Translations under genes and position numbers: made by a program | The notes under the pieces: generated by a model | The model's input: the letters and a program-made list of their open reading frames with translations, nothing else | Told to the model about the DNA's origin: nothing | The model's database searches: none | From: Actinomyces oris | GTDB taxonomy: Bacteria > Actinomycetota > Actinomycetes > Actinomycetales > Actinomycetaceae | DNA length: 64,000 bases | Assembly: GCF_001553935.1 (NCBI RefSeq) | Contig: NZ_CP014232.1 | Location: 248,001 to 312,000 of the forward strand | Direction: 5' to 3' | Shown: in pieces, positions 17,033-26,044 of the stretch | Layout of the letters: each line of letters starts with the position of its first letter | Numbering within the stretch: the first letter of the stretch is position 1

Positions 17033-18175
17033 ATGACGCAACCGACTCATGACGCCGTCATGGAGGCGCTGGCCAGGGTCATCGACCCCGAGCTGCACCG
17101 CCCCATCACCGACCTGGGAATGGTCTCCACCGTTGACATCGCCGAGGACGGCGTGGTCAGCGTCGAGGTGCTCCTGACCGTGGCCGGGTGCCCCTTGAAG
17201 GACACGATCACCGCCGACACCCGGCGCGAGGTCAACACCGTCGAGGGTGTCACCGAGGTGCAGGTGAGCCTGGGCGTCATGAACGACGAGCAGAAGGCCG
17301 AGCTGCGGCGCCGCCTGCGCGGAGGGGCCGCCGAACCGGTGGTTCCCTTCACTCAGCCGGGCAACCTCACCCGGGTCTACGCCGTCACCTCCGGCAAGGG
17401 AGGGGTCGGCAAGTCCTCGGTGACTGCGAACCTGGCCGCCGCCATGGCCGCCCAGGGCCTGAGCGTGGGCGTGGTAGACGCCGACATCTACGGCTTCTCC
17501 ATCCCCCGCATGCTGGGGGTGGACCGGGTGCCCACCCAGCTCGACGGCATGATCGTGCCGCCGGTGGCCCACGGGGTGAAGGTCATCTCCATCGGCATGT
17601 TCGTGGAGGACAAGCAGCCGGTTGTGTGGCGCGGCCCCATGCTGCACCGCGCCGTCCAGCAGTTCCTCTCCGACGTGTTCTGGGGCGACCTGGACGTCCT
17701 GCTGCTGGACCTGCCGCCTGGCACCGGCGACGTGACGATCTCCGTGGCCCAGCTGCTCCCGAACGCCGAGATTCTCGTGGTCACCACCCCGCAGACGGCC
17801 GCCGCCGAGGTCGCAGAGCGCACCGGCCTCATCGCCACCCAGACGCACCAGAAGGTGGTGGGCGTCATCGAGAACATGTCCTACATGCCCCAGCCCGACG
17901 GCTCACGCCTGGAGATCTTCGGCTCCGGCGGGGGCGAGATCGTCAGCGCCTCCTTGAGCGAGACCCTCGGCTACGAGGTGCCGCTGCTGGCCCAGCTGCC
18001 GCTGGACATCCGTCTGCGCGAGGGCTCCGACACCGGTCTGCCGGCCACCGTGGCCCAGGACGGCAAGCCGGCCGCCGACGCCCCCGCAGCCCTGGAGCTG
18101 TCCGCTGTGGCCCAGCGCCTGACTCACCGCTCCCGCGGCCTGGCCGGCAAGAGCCTGGGGGTCACCCCGGCCTGA
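17033..18175 (+). CDS. Mrp/NBP35-family ATPase, iron-sulfur cluster carrier (ApbC-like)
   Basis: A 380-residue P-loop ATPase. The N-terminal MIP18/DUF59 domain (EALARVIDPELHRPITDLGM) is followed by the deviant Walker A SGKGGVGKSS near residue 120. Further motifs are VDADIYGFSIPRMLG, LLLDLPPGTGDVTI and GVIENMSYM. The Cys pair that holds the Fe-S cluster in many Mrp proteins (CxxC after ENMS) is absent: the sequence reads SYMPQPDG. The family carries or helps insert Fe-S clusters; the missing cysteines make direct cluster carriage uncertain. Confidence 0.9.
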   Translation: MTQPTHDAVMEALARVIDPELHRPITDLGMVSTVDIAEDGVVSVEVLLTVAGCPLKDTITADTRREVNTVEGVTEVQVSLGVMNDEQKAELRRRLRGGAAEPVVPFTQPGNLTRVYAVTSGKGGVGKSSVTANLAAAMAAQGLSVGVVDADIYGFSIPRMLGVDRVPTQLDGMIVPPVAHGVKVISIGMFVEDKQPVVWRGPMLHRAVQQFLSDVFWGDLDVLLLDLPPGTGDVTISVAQLLPNAEILVVTTPQTAAAEVAERTGLIATQTHQKVVGVIENMSYMPQPDGSRLEIFGSGGGEIVSASLSETLGYEVPLLAQLPLDIRLREGSDTGLPATVAQDGKPAADAPAALELSAVAQRLTHRSRGLAGKSLGVTPA

Positions 18176-18234
18176 TACCGGTCCCGCCGGCTCTCTTACC
18201 GAGTCCGGCATTGGTCACATCGCCCGCCGGCTCT

Positions 18235-18257
18235 TTCGCCCGGCTCGATGGGGCGAA
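18235..18257. terminator. weak hairpin between convergent Mrp and TatB genes
   Basis: TTCGCCC (18235-18241) pairs with GGGCGAA (18251-18257) over a nine-base loop. There is no T-tract, so function is uncertain. Confidence 0.3.
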
Positions 18258-18268
18258 GCTCGTACGGG

Positions 18269-19189
18269 TCAGAAGTCGACGGCGATACGCGCGGCCTCGG
18301 CGCGGGTGCGGGCGGCGGCGTTGGCGGCTCGCACGATGTCACGCGGCGATAGAGGGTGCACGCGATTACGGGAGTCATCACCCGCCGCGGTGGCGTCCCC
18401 TGCATCCGCACCGGCGGCGGCGGCCTGCGGCTCGACCAGGCTTGTCGGGACCTCCACCGGCTCGGCCGGACGGTCGGACTGCTCCGGCTGCTCAGTGCCC
18501 TCCGCGTCCTCGGCGACCTCGGCCTCCCCAGACTGCTCGGGCTCTGTCTTCTCCGGCTCAGTCTCGTCAGCCCCGTCGGCCGACTCGACCAACTCGACCG
18601 ACTCGACTGACCCAGCCTCAGTCTCGGCCTCGGCGTCATCCTCGACGTCGTCCGCCTGCTGAAGCACTCCCCGCGGCGCAGTGGCGGGGGGCTGCTCAGC
18701 ACTCTGCGGGCCCTCAGCGTTCTCGGCGCCCTCAGTGCTCTCGGTGTTCTCAGCCTTCTCGGCATCCTTCTCGGCCAGCCGCTCGTCGCGCTTGGCCTCG
18801 ATCTGCTTGCTCAGCGACGAGGCCCGATCCTTCTTGACCACGTCGTTGACAGCCTGTGCGGCGTCGTCGGACATCTCCTTGGCGGCTGAGCCGACGGAGC
18901 GGAAGGGGTGGGCGAGGTCCTCGCGGATGGCGTCGATATCCTCCCCCAGGGCATCGCGCACGATCTTGCGCGGGTCGTACTGGCGCGGATCGAGCCTGGA
19001 CAGGTCCAGGTCGGCCATCTCGGGGCCGACTTCCTCGGCGATCTGGCTGCGCGCGTTGTCCAGGAACACCCTGAGCTGGCGCACCATCTGCGTGAGCTTG
19101 CGGGTGTACTCGGGCAAGCGCTGCGGCCCCACCACGATCACCGCCACCAGGATGATGACGAGGAACTCATTTCCGTTGATGCCGAACAC
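18269..19189 (-). CDS. tatB: TatB-like Sec-independent protein translocase component
   Basis: An approximately 306-residue protein with the TatB signature: a start at FGINGNEFLVIILVAVIVVGP (one membrane helix, then a GP hinge) followed by the amphipathic helix RLPEYTRKLTQMVRQLRVFL. TatB receives twin-arginine signal peptides together with TatC. The rest is an unusually long acidic tail rich in Glu, Ala, Asp and Ser, roughly twice the normal TatB length. The GTG at 19189 was chosen because it gives the canonical N-terminus; GTG at 19213 is possible. No tatC is adjacent. Confidence 0.85.
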   Translation of the reverse strand: MFGINGNEFLVIILVAVIVVGPQRLPEYTRKLTQMVRQLRVFLDNARSQIAEEVGPEMADLDLSRLDPRQYDPRKIVRDALGEDIDAIREDLAHPFRSVGSAAKEMSDDAAQAVNDVVKKDRASSLSKQIEAKRDERLAEKDAEKAENTESTEGAENAEGPQSAEQPPATAPRGVLQQADDVEDDAEAETEAGSVESVELVESADGADETEPEKTEPEQSGEAEVAEDAEGTEQPEQSDRPAEPVEVPTSLVEPQAAAAGADAGDATAAGDDSRNRVHPLSPRDIVRAANAAARTRAEAARIAVDF

Positions 19190-19348
19190 GCCGCTCAGTA
19201 TAGGGAGTCCCACCGCTCCGAATCCGCCTCGGTTCGCCTACCGGCGGACTCACCCGGGCGAGCGCCCTTCCGCCTATCGGGCCGAACACCTGGAACAATG
19301 TGGCTCGAGGGGTGCGCCTGGCACCCCGCAGCAGAAGAAAGGCTCACA

Positions 19349-19984
19349 GTGAGTGCGGACAAGACGCTGAGCTGGTCCTACACGGAGGACTTCACCGCGG
19401 AGGACGAGGCCACCGCCCAGGCCCGCATACGCGGGCTCGAGCTCGGCATCACCCCGGTGTCCTCGGGGACCGGAGCGGCGCTGCGGATGCTGGCCGCCTC
19501 AGTGGGAGCCAAGTCCGTGGCCGAAGTCGGCACCGGCACCGGTGTCTCGGGCCTGTGGCTGCTGGGCGGCATGGGCACTGACGGGGTCCTCACCACGATC
19601 GACGTCGAGCCCGAGCTCCAGCGCGAGGCACGTCGCGCCTTCGACGGGGCCGGCTACCCCTCCTCGCGCACCCGCATCATCCAGGGGCGGGCCTCGGACG
19701 TCATGCCCCGGATGGCGGCCCGCTCCTACGACATGGTGGTGCTCGACGTCGCCCCGGAGGAGGCGATCCTCCTGGCCTCCAACGCCCTGCGGATGCTGCG
19801 CCCCGGCGGGGTCCTGGCCGTCACTCGGGCCCTGTGGAACGACCACGTGGCCGACCCGGCCCGCCGCGACGTCACCACCGTGGCAGCCCGCGAGCTCGGC
19901 AAGGCGCTGCGGGCCTCCCGCGCGCTGCTGACCACGCTGCTGCCCGTCGGAGACGGCCTGCTCGTCTCCGTGCGCCAGACCTGA
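19349..19984 (+). CDS. SAM-dependent O-methyltransferase (family 3)
   Basis: A 211-residue class I methyltransferase of the COG4122 group. The SAM-binding motif is VAEVGTGTGVSGLWLL, followed by the acidic residue in TTIDVEPELQ and motif DMVVLDVAPE. These enzymes methylate catechol-type or related hydroxyls in other bacteria; here the substrate is unknown. The GTG at 19349 is preceded by AGAAAGG. It is divergent from tatB and ends before a strong terminator. Confidence 0.85.
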   Translation: MSADKTLSWSYTEDFTAEDEATAQARIRGLELGITPVSSGTGAALRMLAASVGAKSVAEVGTGTGVSGLWLLGGMGTDGVLTTIDVEPELQREARRAFDGAGYPSSRTRIIQGRASDVMPRMAARSYDMVVLDVAPEEAILLASNALRMLRPGGVLAVTRALWNDHVADPARRDVTTVAARELGKALRASRALLTTLLPVGDGLLVSVRQT

Positions 19985-20015
19985 CTGTTCACCGCCCAAC
20001 CGGCCGGAACGACGA

Positions 20016-20048
20016 AGAGGGCCGGACCCGCATTGGGTCCGGCCCTCT
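20016..20048. terminator. terminator hairpin after the O-methyltransferase gene
   Basis: AGAGGGCCGGACCC (20016-20029) pairs perfectly with 20035-20048 over a five-base loop. Because the next gene is on the opposite strand, it may act bidirectionally. Confidence 0.8.
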
Positions 20049-20132
20049 CTCGCGAGGCTGGATGACTCGGCCACCGGCTCCTCGACGCCGAGGTCCCAGT
20101 GGTACCCGGCTGCCCCCGGGCGCCAGGATCGG

Positions 20133-20300
20133 TCAGATCTTGGCGTTGGCCAGGGCCTCTCCGAGTGCCTTGACCTCATCGGCCGTGATCTCGAGGACGA
20201 GTCGACCACCACCCTCAAGCGGAACCCGCATGATGATGGCGCGGCCTTCCTTGACGACTTCGAGGGGGCCGTCTCCGGTCCGGGGCTTCATGGCAGCCAT
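20133..20300 (-). CDS. DUF3117 small protein
   Basis: A 55-residue protein reading MAAMKPRTGDGPLEVVKEG at its N-terminus and ending in EALANAKI. It matches the DUF3117 family, a very short conserved actinobacterial protein of unknown function. AAAGGTGAG precedes the ATG at 20300. It lies 105 bases downstream of the LOG-like gene on the same strand. Confidence 0.88.
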   Translation of the reverse strand: MAAMKPRTGDGPLEVVKEGRAIIMRVPLEGGGRLVLEITADEVKALGEALANAKI

Positions 20301-20405
20301 GTGCTCACCTTTCGTCAGTGCTGCGCGGGCACATCGCCGCGCGACCTGTCATATTCTACGACATTCAAGGTGCAACGTTCGAGGATGGGCCCGCCATGAC
20401 GCGAC

Positions 20406-21161
20406 TCACGCCCCCGCCCGGCCGTCGCGCAGCCGACGGGCCGCGCTGACCACGTAGTCCACAGCCTCCTCGGCATCGTCGACGACGTGCAGCAGGTCGG
20501 GGTCGCTGGCAGAGATCATGCCGCGCTCGATCATCGTGGTGCGCAGCCACTCCAGCAGCCCACCCCAGTAACCGCTGTCCACCAGGACGATGGGGAAGGA
20601 GGAGATCTTCTGAGTCTGAACCAGAGTGAGGGCCTCGAAGAGCTCGTCGAGGGTCCCCATCCCGCCGGGCATGACGACGAAGCCGTCGGAGTACTTGACG
20701 AACATGGTCTTGCGGGCGAAGAAGTAGCGGAAGTTGACCCCGAGATCGACGTACTCGTTCATGCCCTGCTCGTGGGGCAGCTCGATGCCCAGGCCCACTG
20801 AGGTCCCGCCGGCCTCATGGCACCCACGGTTGGCGGCCTCCATCATGCCCGGGCCGCCTCCGGTGATGACGGCGTAGCCGGCGCGCGCCAGCCCGGCGCC
20901 GACCTCCATGGCCATGCGATAGGTAGGGTCCTCGGGTTTGGTGCGTGCCGAGCCGAAGACGCTGATGGCCGGCCCCAGCTCCGCCAAGGCTCCGAAGCCC
21001 TCGACGAACTCCGCCTGGATGCGCATGACCCGCCACGGGTCGGCGTGGAGCCAGTCGGCGTCGGCGTCACTGCTCAGCAGTCGCGCGTCGGTAGTCTGGG
21101 TGGGGATCTGGGTGCCGCGCAGCACCACTGGCCCCTTGCGGTAGGACTCGCGTGTACTCAT
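20406..21161 (-). CDS. TIGR00730 Rossmann-fold (LOG-like) nucleoside 5'-monophosphate phosphoribohydrolase
   Basis: A 251-residue protein with the two LOG hallmarks, GGGPGMMEAANRGCHEAGG and PGGMGTLDELFEALTLVQ (PGGxGTxxE). Characterised family members release the base from cytokinin or purine nucleoside monophosphates; older databases call them lysine decarboxylases. The ATG at 21161 was chosen since the homologous region starts soon after, and GATCAT lies six bases before it. Upstream is an AT-rich divergent region shared with the phosphohexomutase gene. Confidence 0.87.
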   Translation of the reverse strand: MSTRESYRKGPVVLRGTQIPTQTTDARLLSSDADADWLHADPWRVMRIQAEFVEGFGALAELGPAISVFGSARTKPEDPTYRMAMEVGAGLARAGYAVITGGGPGMMEAANRGCHEAGGTSVGLGIELPHEQGMNEYVDLGVNFRYFFARKTMFVKYSDGFVVMPGGMGTLDELFEALTLVQTQKISSFPIVLVDSGYWGGLLEWLRTTMIERGMISASDPDLLHVVDDAEEAVDYVVSAARRLRDGRAGA

Positions 21162-21462
21162 GCGGCCATGATCCCCTATTCCTGTCGAGGCGGCGATGTG
21201 TTCGAAGGCAGGAGAAGAGGACACACGAAGGACAAAAGTCCCAGAAATTCATCCCCGCCACACCCACACCTTTCTCACCAGCATCTCATCTCTCAGAACT
21301 CTCAAAACAAACCCGAATTATACCGCCAATTTAATTCAAGACATCTTATCTTCAGGGGCTCTCCGTCACCCTGGTGACTGAATTCTCCTTGTGTTTGGAA
21401 ACACCAGTGAGGAGCGTCATTGTGAGCGTTTCCAGAAGTTATCGCGCGGTACCGTCGCAGAT
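21162..21462. other. AT-rich divergent intergenic region with two palindromes
   Basis: About 300 bases between divergent genes, clearly lower in GC than the rest, especially 21230-21350. It contains GTCACC-CT-GGTGAC (21365-21378) and GTGTTT-GG-AAACAC (21391-21404), both perfect 6-2-6 palindromes spaced 26 bases apart, and then a short leader ORF. No other gene is visible. Confidence 0.5.
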
Positions 21463-21466
21463 ATGA
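21422..21466 (+). CDS. 14-codon leader ORF overlapping the phosphohexomutase start
   Basis: GTG at 21422 has AGGAG (21410-21414) seven bases upstream, the only good ribosome binding site in this region. It encodes VSVSRSYRAVPSQI and stops at a TGA (21464-21466) that overlaps the mutase ATG (21463-21465) as ATGA. The mutase itself lacks a Shine-Dalgarno sequence, so ribosomes finishing this ORF could restart on it. No tell-tale attenuation codon run is present. Confidence 0.45.
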   Translation: MSVSRSYRAVPSQI

Positions 21467-23202
21467 CCCGAGGCCCTGAAGATGTGTACGACGACGTTGC
21501 CGTGGACGCGTGGATCCAGGACGATCCGGATCCCGTCACCCGCGCCGAGCTCACTGAGCTGCTGAGCGCCGCCCGCTCTCATGGCGAGCAGGCCCAGGCG
21601 GCTCGCAGGGCACTCAGCGACGCCTTCAGCGGCACCCTCGCCTTCGGCACGGCCGGCCTACGAGGCCGTCTGGGCGGCGGCCCCAACCGGATGAACCGGG
21701 TCGTCGTCATCCGCGCCGCGGCGGGGCTGTCCGCTTACCTCAAGGACCGTCTCGGTGAGGGCTTCAGCGTCGTCATCGGCTACGACGCCCGCCACAACTC
21801 CGAGCAGTTCGCCCTCGATACGGCCGCGGTCGTCACCGGTGCGGGCGGTCGGGCCATTCTCTTCGAGTCGCACTGCCCGACCCCCGTGCTCGCCTTCGCG
21901 CTGCGGCGCCTGGAGGCCGACGCCGGCGTCATGGTGACGGCCTCGCACAACCCTCCGCAGGACAACGGCTACAAGGTCTACCTGGGCGGGAGGGCCGTGA
22001 CCGACTCAGGTCAGGGGGCCCAGATCGTTCCCCCCTATGACAGCCAGATCGCTGCGGCGATCGACGCCGTCGGCCCGGTCAGTTCCGTGCCCCGCCCGCA
22101 GTCGGGCTGGGAGACGGTCGACCCGGAGATCCGGGAGGAGTACATCGAGCGGGCCGCTCAGGCGGCTCGGATGACGGCCCCCGCCCCGGTGAAGATCGTG
22201 TTGACGGCGATGCACGGCGTGGGTGGGGCCACGTGCCGTGAGGTGCTCGCGCGAGCCGGGTTCACCGACGTCGTCGAGGTGGCTGAACAGTTCGAGCCGG
22301 ATCCGGACTTCCCGACGGTGGCCTTCCCCAACCCGGAGGAGCCCGGGGCGCTGGACCTGGCGCTGGACAAGGCCCGGCAGGTCGAGGCGGACCTGGTGAT
22401 CGCCAACGATCCCGATGCGGATCGTTGCTCCGCCGCCATCCCGGACGAGGACGCTCCCGGCGGCTGGCGTCAGCTGACGGGCGATGAGGTCGGCGCGCTC
22501 CTGGGTGAGCAGGCCGCCGAGCTGGCCGCTTTCGCCGGCAACGGGGTCCTGGCCTGTTCCGTGGTCTCCTCCCGCCTGCTGCGCCGGATCGCCCAGTCCC
22601 ACGGCTTGGGCTTCCGCCGCACCCTGACGGGCTTCAAGTGGATCAGCCGTGAGCCAGGCCTGGTCTTCGGCTACGAGGAGGCCCTGGGCTACTGCGTCGA
22701 TCCTGCCGCGGTGCGGGACAAGGACGGCATCTCCGCCTCCGTGCGGTTGGCGGTGCTGACCTCCGTGCTCAAGCAGCAGGGCCGGACCTTGCAGGATCTG
22801 CTCGACCGGCTCGCGCGGGAGCACGGGCTGCACGCCACGAGCCCGTTGAGCATGCGGGTCGAGGACCTTGACATCATCACCAGCACCATGGAGCGTCTGC
22901 GTTCGGGCGGGGCACCGGCCAAGCTCGCCGGTTCCCCGATCACCAAGACGGTGGATCTGCTCGACGGCATCTCGGACGGCAACGGCGGCACCCTTCCCCC
23001 CACGAACGGCCTGGTGTGGGTGACGGCCTCGGATGACCGGGTGGTCGTGCGACCCTCAGGGACCGAGCCCAAGCTCAAGTGCTACTGCGAGGTGATTCTG
23101 CCGACGAATGACACTCCAGTGGCCCAGGTGCGGGAGGCGGCCGCTGAGCGCCTGGAGGCCATCAAGGCCGACCTGCGCGGCATTCTGGGGATCGCTGCCT
23201 GA
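21463..23202 (+). CDS. phosphoglucomutase/phosphomannomutase family protein
   Basis: A 579-residue alpha-D-phosphohexomutase that interconverts hexose-1- and hexose-6-phosphates. Motifs are FGTAGLRGRLGGGPNRMN (substrate entry), the active-site phosphoserine loop VMVTASHNPP, the metal loop DPDADRC, GFKWI and EEALGYC (sugar ring), and the phosphate-binding RPSGTEPK. Domain order and length match the PgcA/Pgm2-type enzymes. It lacks its own ribosome binding site and overlaps a short upstream ORF. It supports sugar nucleotide and glycogen metabolism. Confidence 0.93.
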   Translation: MTRGPEDVYDDVAVDAWIQDDPDPVTRAELTELLSAARSHGEQAQAARRALSDAFSGTLAFGTAGLRGRLGGGPNRMNRVVVIRAAAGLSAYLKDRLGEGFSVVIGYDARHNSEQFALDTAAVVTGAGGRAILFESHCPTPVLAFALRRLEADAGVMVTASHNPPQDNGYKVYLGGRAVTDSGQGAQIVPPYDSQIAAAIDAVGPVSSVPRPQSGWETVDPEIREEYIERAAQAARMTAPAPVKIVLTAMHGVGGATCREVLARAGFTDVVEVAEQFEPDPDFPTVAFPNPEEPGALDLALDKARQVEADLVIANDPDADRCSAAIPDEDAPGGWRQLTGDEVGALLGEQAAELAAFAGNGVLACSVVSSRLLRRIAQSHGLGFRRTLTGFKWISREPGLVFGYEEALGYCVDPAAVRDKDGISASVRLAVLTSVLKQQGRTLQDLLDRLAREHGLHATSPLSMRVEDLDIITSTMERLRSGGAPAKLAGSPITKTVDLLDGISDGNGGTLPPTNGLVWVTASDDRVVVRPSGTEPKLKCYCEVILPTNDTPVAQVREAAAERLEAIKADLRGILGIAA

Positions 23203-23266
23203 ACAACCCCCATTGCATGCCTGGCTCCGGCGTCGCCGGGAGCGCCCGCGCAGGATCGGCGCAGGC

Positions 23267-24157
23267 TCAGCCCCGGCGTAGCAGCGGCACTCGCACCCAG
23301 GCACCGCGCGTCGCGGCCCAGTGGAGCAGGGCTGAGACCAGGTAGACCACTCCACAGGCCACGGCGATGACTCCGCCTGCGGACAGGTTCAGCTGCACTG
23401 CGATCAACAGCCCGGCCAGGGACGTCGCCGCACCGAGAATCGGGGCGCCGATCAGCAGCCGGCTCATGGTGCGCGTCCACGGCGCCAGCGCGGCCGCGGG
23501 CGCGGCGATGAGCGCGATGGGCAGAATCGTGCCGACGGCGGGAACGAGCATCACGATGGTCAGGGTAATCATGACCATGACGGTCCCCTCGGCCCAGGCG
23601 GGCTTCAGACCGCTGGCGCGGTATCCCAGCGGGTCGAAGCTGTAGAAGGTGAGGAACCGCCCGGCCACCGCGAGCACGAGGACCGTCAGCGCCAGGACGG
23701 CGCCGACGGCAATGACATCGACGCGATTGACGTTGAGCACGGATCCGGCCAGGAAGGAGTCCACCTTGATCGGCAGCGGGGCGAACCACTTATTGAGGAA
23801 GTAGCCCAGAGCGAATCCGAAGGTGAGGACGACGCCGGCGGCCGACTGGGAGGAGATTCCGGGGACCTGGGAGAGGCGCCGCATGAGCCAGATCATCGGC
23901 AGGCACATGAAGGCGGCTCCCACCAGCACCAGCGCCGACAGGAGGGTGAAGTCGGCGCGCTGACCGAGGACCACCCGCGAAAACCAGGCGGCGGTGACCA
24001 CGCCGACGATCGCTCCGGGGAAGGTCGCGTGAGTGAGTGACTCGGTGAAGAAGATCCGGCGATGAACCAGTGCAAGCGCCCCCACGAGCCCGGCCAACAG
24101 CCCCATGAGAAGGACCTCAATGATGGGCAGCAGGAGGATGTCGAACCCGATTCTCAT
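23267..24157 (-). CDS. metal ABC transporter permease (ZnuB/TroC-like), second permease
   Basis: A 296-residue permease of the ABC-3 family for Zn2+, Mn2+ or Fe2+. It has about eight membrane helices, with family segments HRRIFFTESLTHATFPGAIVG and MVMITLTIVMLVPAVGTILP. The ATG at 24157 overlaps the stop of the upstream permease as ATGA, indicating coupled translation and a heteromeric channel. It is the last gene of the four-gene importer operon. Confidence 0.9.
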   Translation of the reverse strand: MRIGFDILLLPIIEVLLMGLLAGLVGALALVHRRIFFTESLTHATFPGAIVGVVTAAWFSRVVLGQRADFTLLSALVLVGAAFMCLPMIWLMRRLSQVPGISSQSAAGVVLTFGFALGYFLNKWFAPLPIKVDSFLAGSVLNVNRVDVIAVGAVLALTVLVLAVAGRFLTFYSFDPLGYRASGLKPAWAEGTVMVMITLTIVMLVPAVGTILPIALIAAPAAALAPWTRTMSRLLIGAPILGAATSLAGLLIAVQLNLSAGGVIAVACGVVYLVSALLHWAATRGAWVRVPLLRRG

Positions 24158-25212
24158 ACCCGACTCCTCTTGGCCGTCGGGGTCACGCCTCTCCCCGAGC
24201 CCTCCGGCCCCCCGATGGGATTGGCACTGGCCTTCGCACCTACCGTCGTCGAGGTCGCCCCAGCTGTTGCGGACTGCGCCGAGCCGGCCCGCCGAGCCGG
24301 CCCGCGCAGCCTTTCGCGCGCGGTTGAGACGCTGACGGCAATTAGGAGGATCCCGGTCATCACCAGGGCCACGGTGGCCTGCGGGGAGATGGGCTTGTCG
24401 GAGGTCTCGGGTAGGGCCATGAGCAGCATGCCCAGGTATCCCCCGCCCACACCCACGGCGATGGCGACCAGGACCATGGTGCGTACCCGGGAGGCGAGGA
24501 CGCGCGCCGTCGCACCGGGGATGACGAGGTAGCCGATGACCAGGAGGATCCCCACCGCCGTCGAGGCGGAGACCACCGCGGCAGCGATGGCGGTGTTGAG
24601 GACCAGGTCCAGTGCGAGGAGTCTCAGCCCGGAGGCGCGGGCGCCGGTGCGGTCGAAGGCGTAGGCCACCTGCTCCTTCCAGGTCGCCGCAATGAGCAGC
24701 AGTGCGACGGCGCACACGATGAGCGCCTGGGCGAGGCGCGCATCAGTGACCTCCAGGAGGCGGCCGAACATGAGGGCCTCGAGCTGGCCGGACATGTCGC
24801 CCTTGGCCAGGGACAGGATGAGCCCGACGGAGAAGAAGCTGGTGAGGACGACGGCGGTGCCGGCCTCGGAGGCCTCCCCCCGATGCGAACGGTGCGAGAC
24901 GATGGTCAGCACCACGGCCGCGGCGACGGCGACGACGGAGGCCGCCGGGATGATTGCGTCGATCCCCCAGTAGACGGCGCCGGCGACGATCCCGGGGAAG
25001 ACTGCGTGGACCATGGCCTCGGCGCTGAACTCGGCGCTGCGCAGGTTGACGATGACACCGATGACGCCGGCGACGACGCCCAGAAGCACCACCATCACCA
25101 GGGGGCGGAAGAGGAAGGGGTACGTCGCCAGCACTGTGAGCCCGGGGATGTTGAGGGCCGCCAGGCGCAGCTGCTCGAGGGCCTGGCTGAAGAGCGTCAT
25201 CGCCTCACTCAT
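24154..25212 (-). CDS. metal ABC transporter permease (ZnuB/TroC-like), first permease
   Basis: A 352-residue ABC-3 family permease. The motif NLRSAEFSAEAMVHAVFPGIVAG and the segment VGILLVIGYLVIPGATARVLASRVR are typical. A hydrophilic C-terminal tail of about 50 residues is longer than usual. It overlaps the ATP-binding gene at its start (ATGA) and the second permease gene at its end. Two different permeases imply a heterodimeric channel as in TroC/TroD systems. Confidence 0.9.
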   Translation of the reverse strand: MSEAMTLFSQALEQLRLAALNIPGLTVLATYPFLFRPLVMVVLLGVVAGVIGVIVNLRSAEFSAEAMVHAVFPGIVAGAVYWGIDAIIPAASVVAVAAAVVLTIVSHRSHRGEASEAGTAVVLTSFFSVGLILSLAKGDMSGQLEALMFGRLLEVTDARLAQALIVCAVALLLIAATWKEQVAYAFDRTGARASGLRLLALDLVLNTAIAAAVVSASTAVGILLVIGYLVIPGATARVLASRVRTMVLVAIAVGVGGGYLGMLLMALPETSDKPISPQATVALVMTGILLIAVSVSTARERLRGPARRAGSAQSATAGATSTTVGAKASANPIGGPEGSGRGVTPTAKRSRV

Positions 25213-26036
25213 GACGGCTCCTGCGTGCCCGCGCCGGAACGGAGTCCCAGCAGCCGGGTGGTGCCGTGGCCGCCGTAGGCCTCGTCGATGTAGCGGGCCA
25301 CGAGCACGTCGTCGCGCGGGCCGAAGGCGATCTGCCGTCCGGCCAGGAGGGCCGCCTGCTCGCAGGTCTCCTGGGCCAGAACGAGATCGTGGGTGGAGAT
25401 GACCAGGGAGATGCCCTGGTCCTTGAGGTCAGTGATGATGGACAGCAGGGCGTCCCGGTTGGGCTGGTCCAGGCCGTTGAAGGGCTCATCGAGGAGGATG
25501 AGGCGGGGCCGGGCGGCCACGCAGCGGGCCACGAGGACGCGCTGCTGCTGGCCGCCGGACAGGGTGCCGAAGCGCCTGTCGGCGCGGTCGGCCAGACCCA
25601 CGCTCTCAAGGGCCTCCAGCGCCCGACGACGGGCCTCGGCACCGGGGCGCCGCAGGATGCCGAGCTGGGAGTACATGCCCATCTGGACCACCTCCCGCAC
25701 GGTGACGGGGAAGGTGGGGTCGAGGTCGCTGAGCTGAGGAACGTATCCGACGGACCCCCGTGGCGCTCTGCCCGGTGCCGCCCCGTTGACACGCACCCGG
25801 CCTCGGCTGACGGTCACCATGCCGAGCAGGGCCCGCATGAGTGTCGTCTTGCCCGAGCCGTTGGGACCCACGAGGGCGAGGGCCTGCCCGGCCGGGACCC
25901 GACCAGTGACACCGGTGAGCACGGTGGAGGAGCCGTAGGAGAAGGAGGCGTCCTCCAGGGTGACGACTGGTTCGGCAGCAGCGGTCAGGGTGGTCGGGGA
26001 GGTCATCGCGGGAGTGCGATCACGGGGGTCTGTCAT
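25209..26036 (-). CDS. metal ABC transporter ATP-binding protein
   Basis: A 275-residue ABC ATPase. Walker A is GPNGSGKTT near residue 60, the signature is LSGGQQQRV, Walker B is LILLDEPFNGLD and the switch His is in VISTHDL. Sequence layout matches ZnuC/TroB ATPases. The ATG at 26036 has GAGGAA upstream, and the region before it overlaps nothing else. It sits between the substrate-binding lipoprotein gene and the first permease gene. Confidence 0.92.
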   Translation of the reverse strand: MTDPRDRTPAMTSPTTLTAAAEPVVTLEDASFSYGSSTVLTGVTGRVPAGQALALVGPNGSGKTTLMRALLGMVTVSRGRVRVNGAAPGRAPRGSVGYVPQLSDLDPTFPVTVREVVQMGMYSQLGILRRPGAEARRRALEALESVGLADRADRRFGTLSGGQQQRVLVARCVAARPRLILLDEPFNGLDQPNRDALLSIITDLKDQGISLVISTHDLVLAQETCEQAALLAGRQIAFGPRDDVLVARYIDEAYGGHGTTRLLGLRSGAGTQEPS

Positions 26037-26044
26037 ACGGTTCC

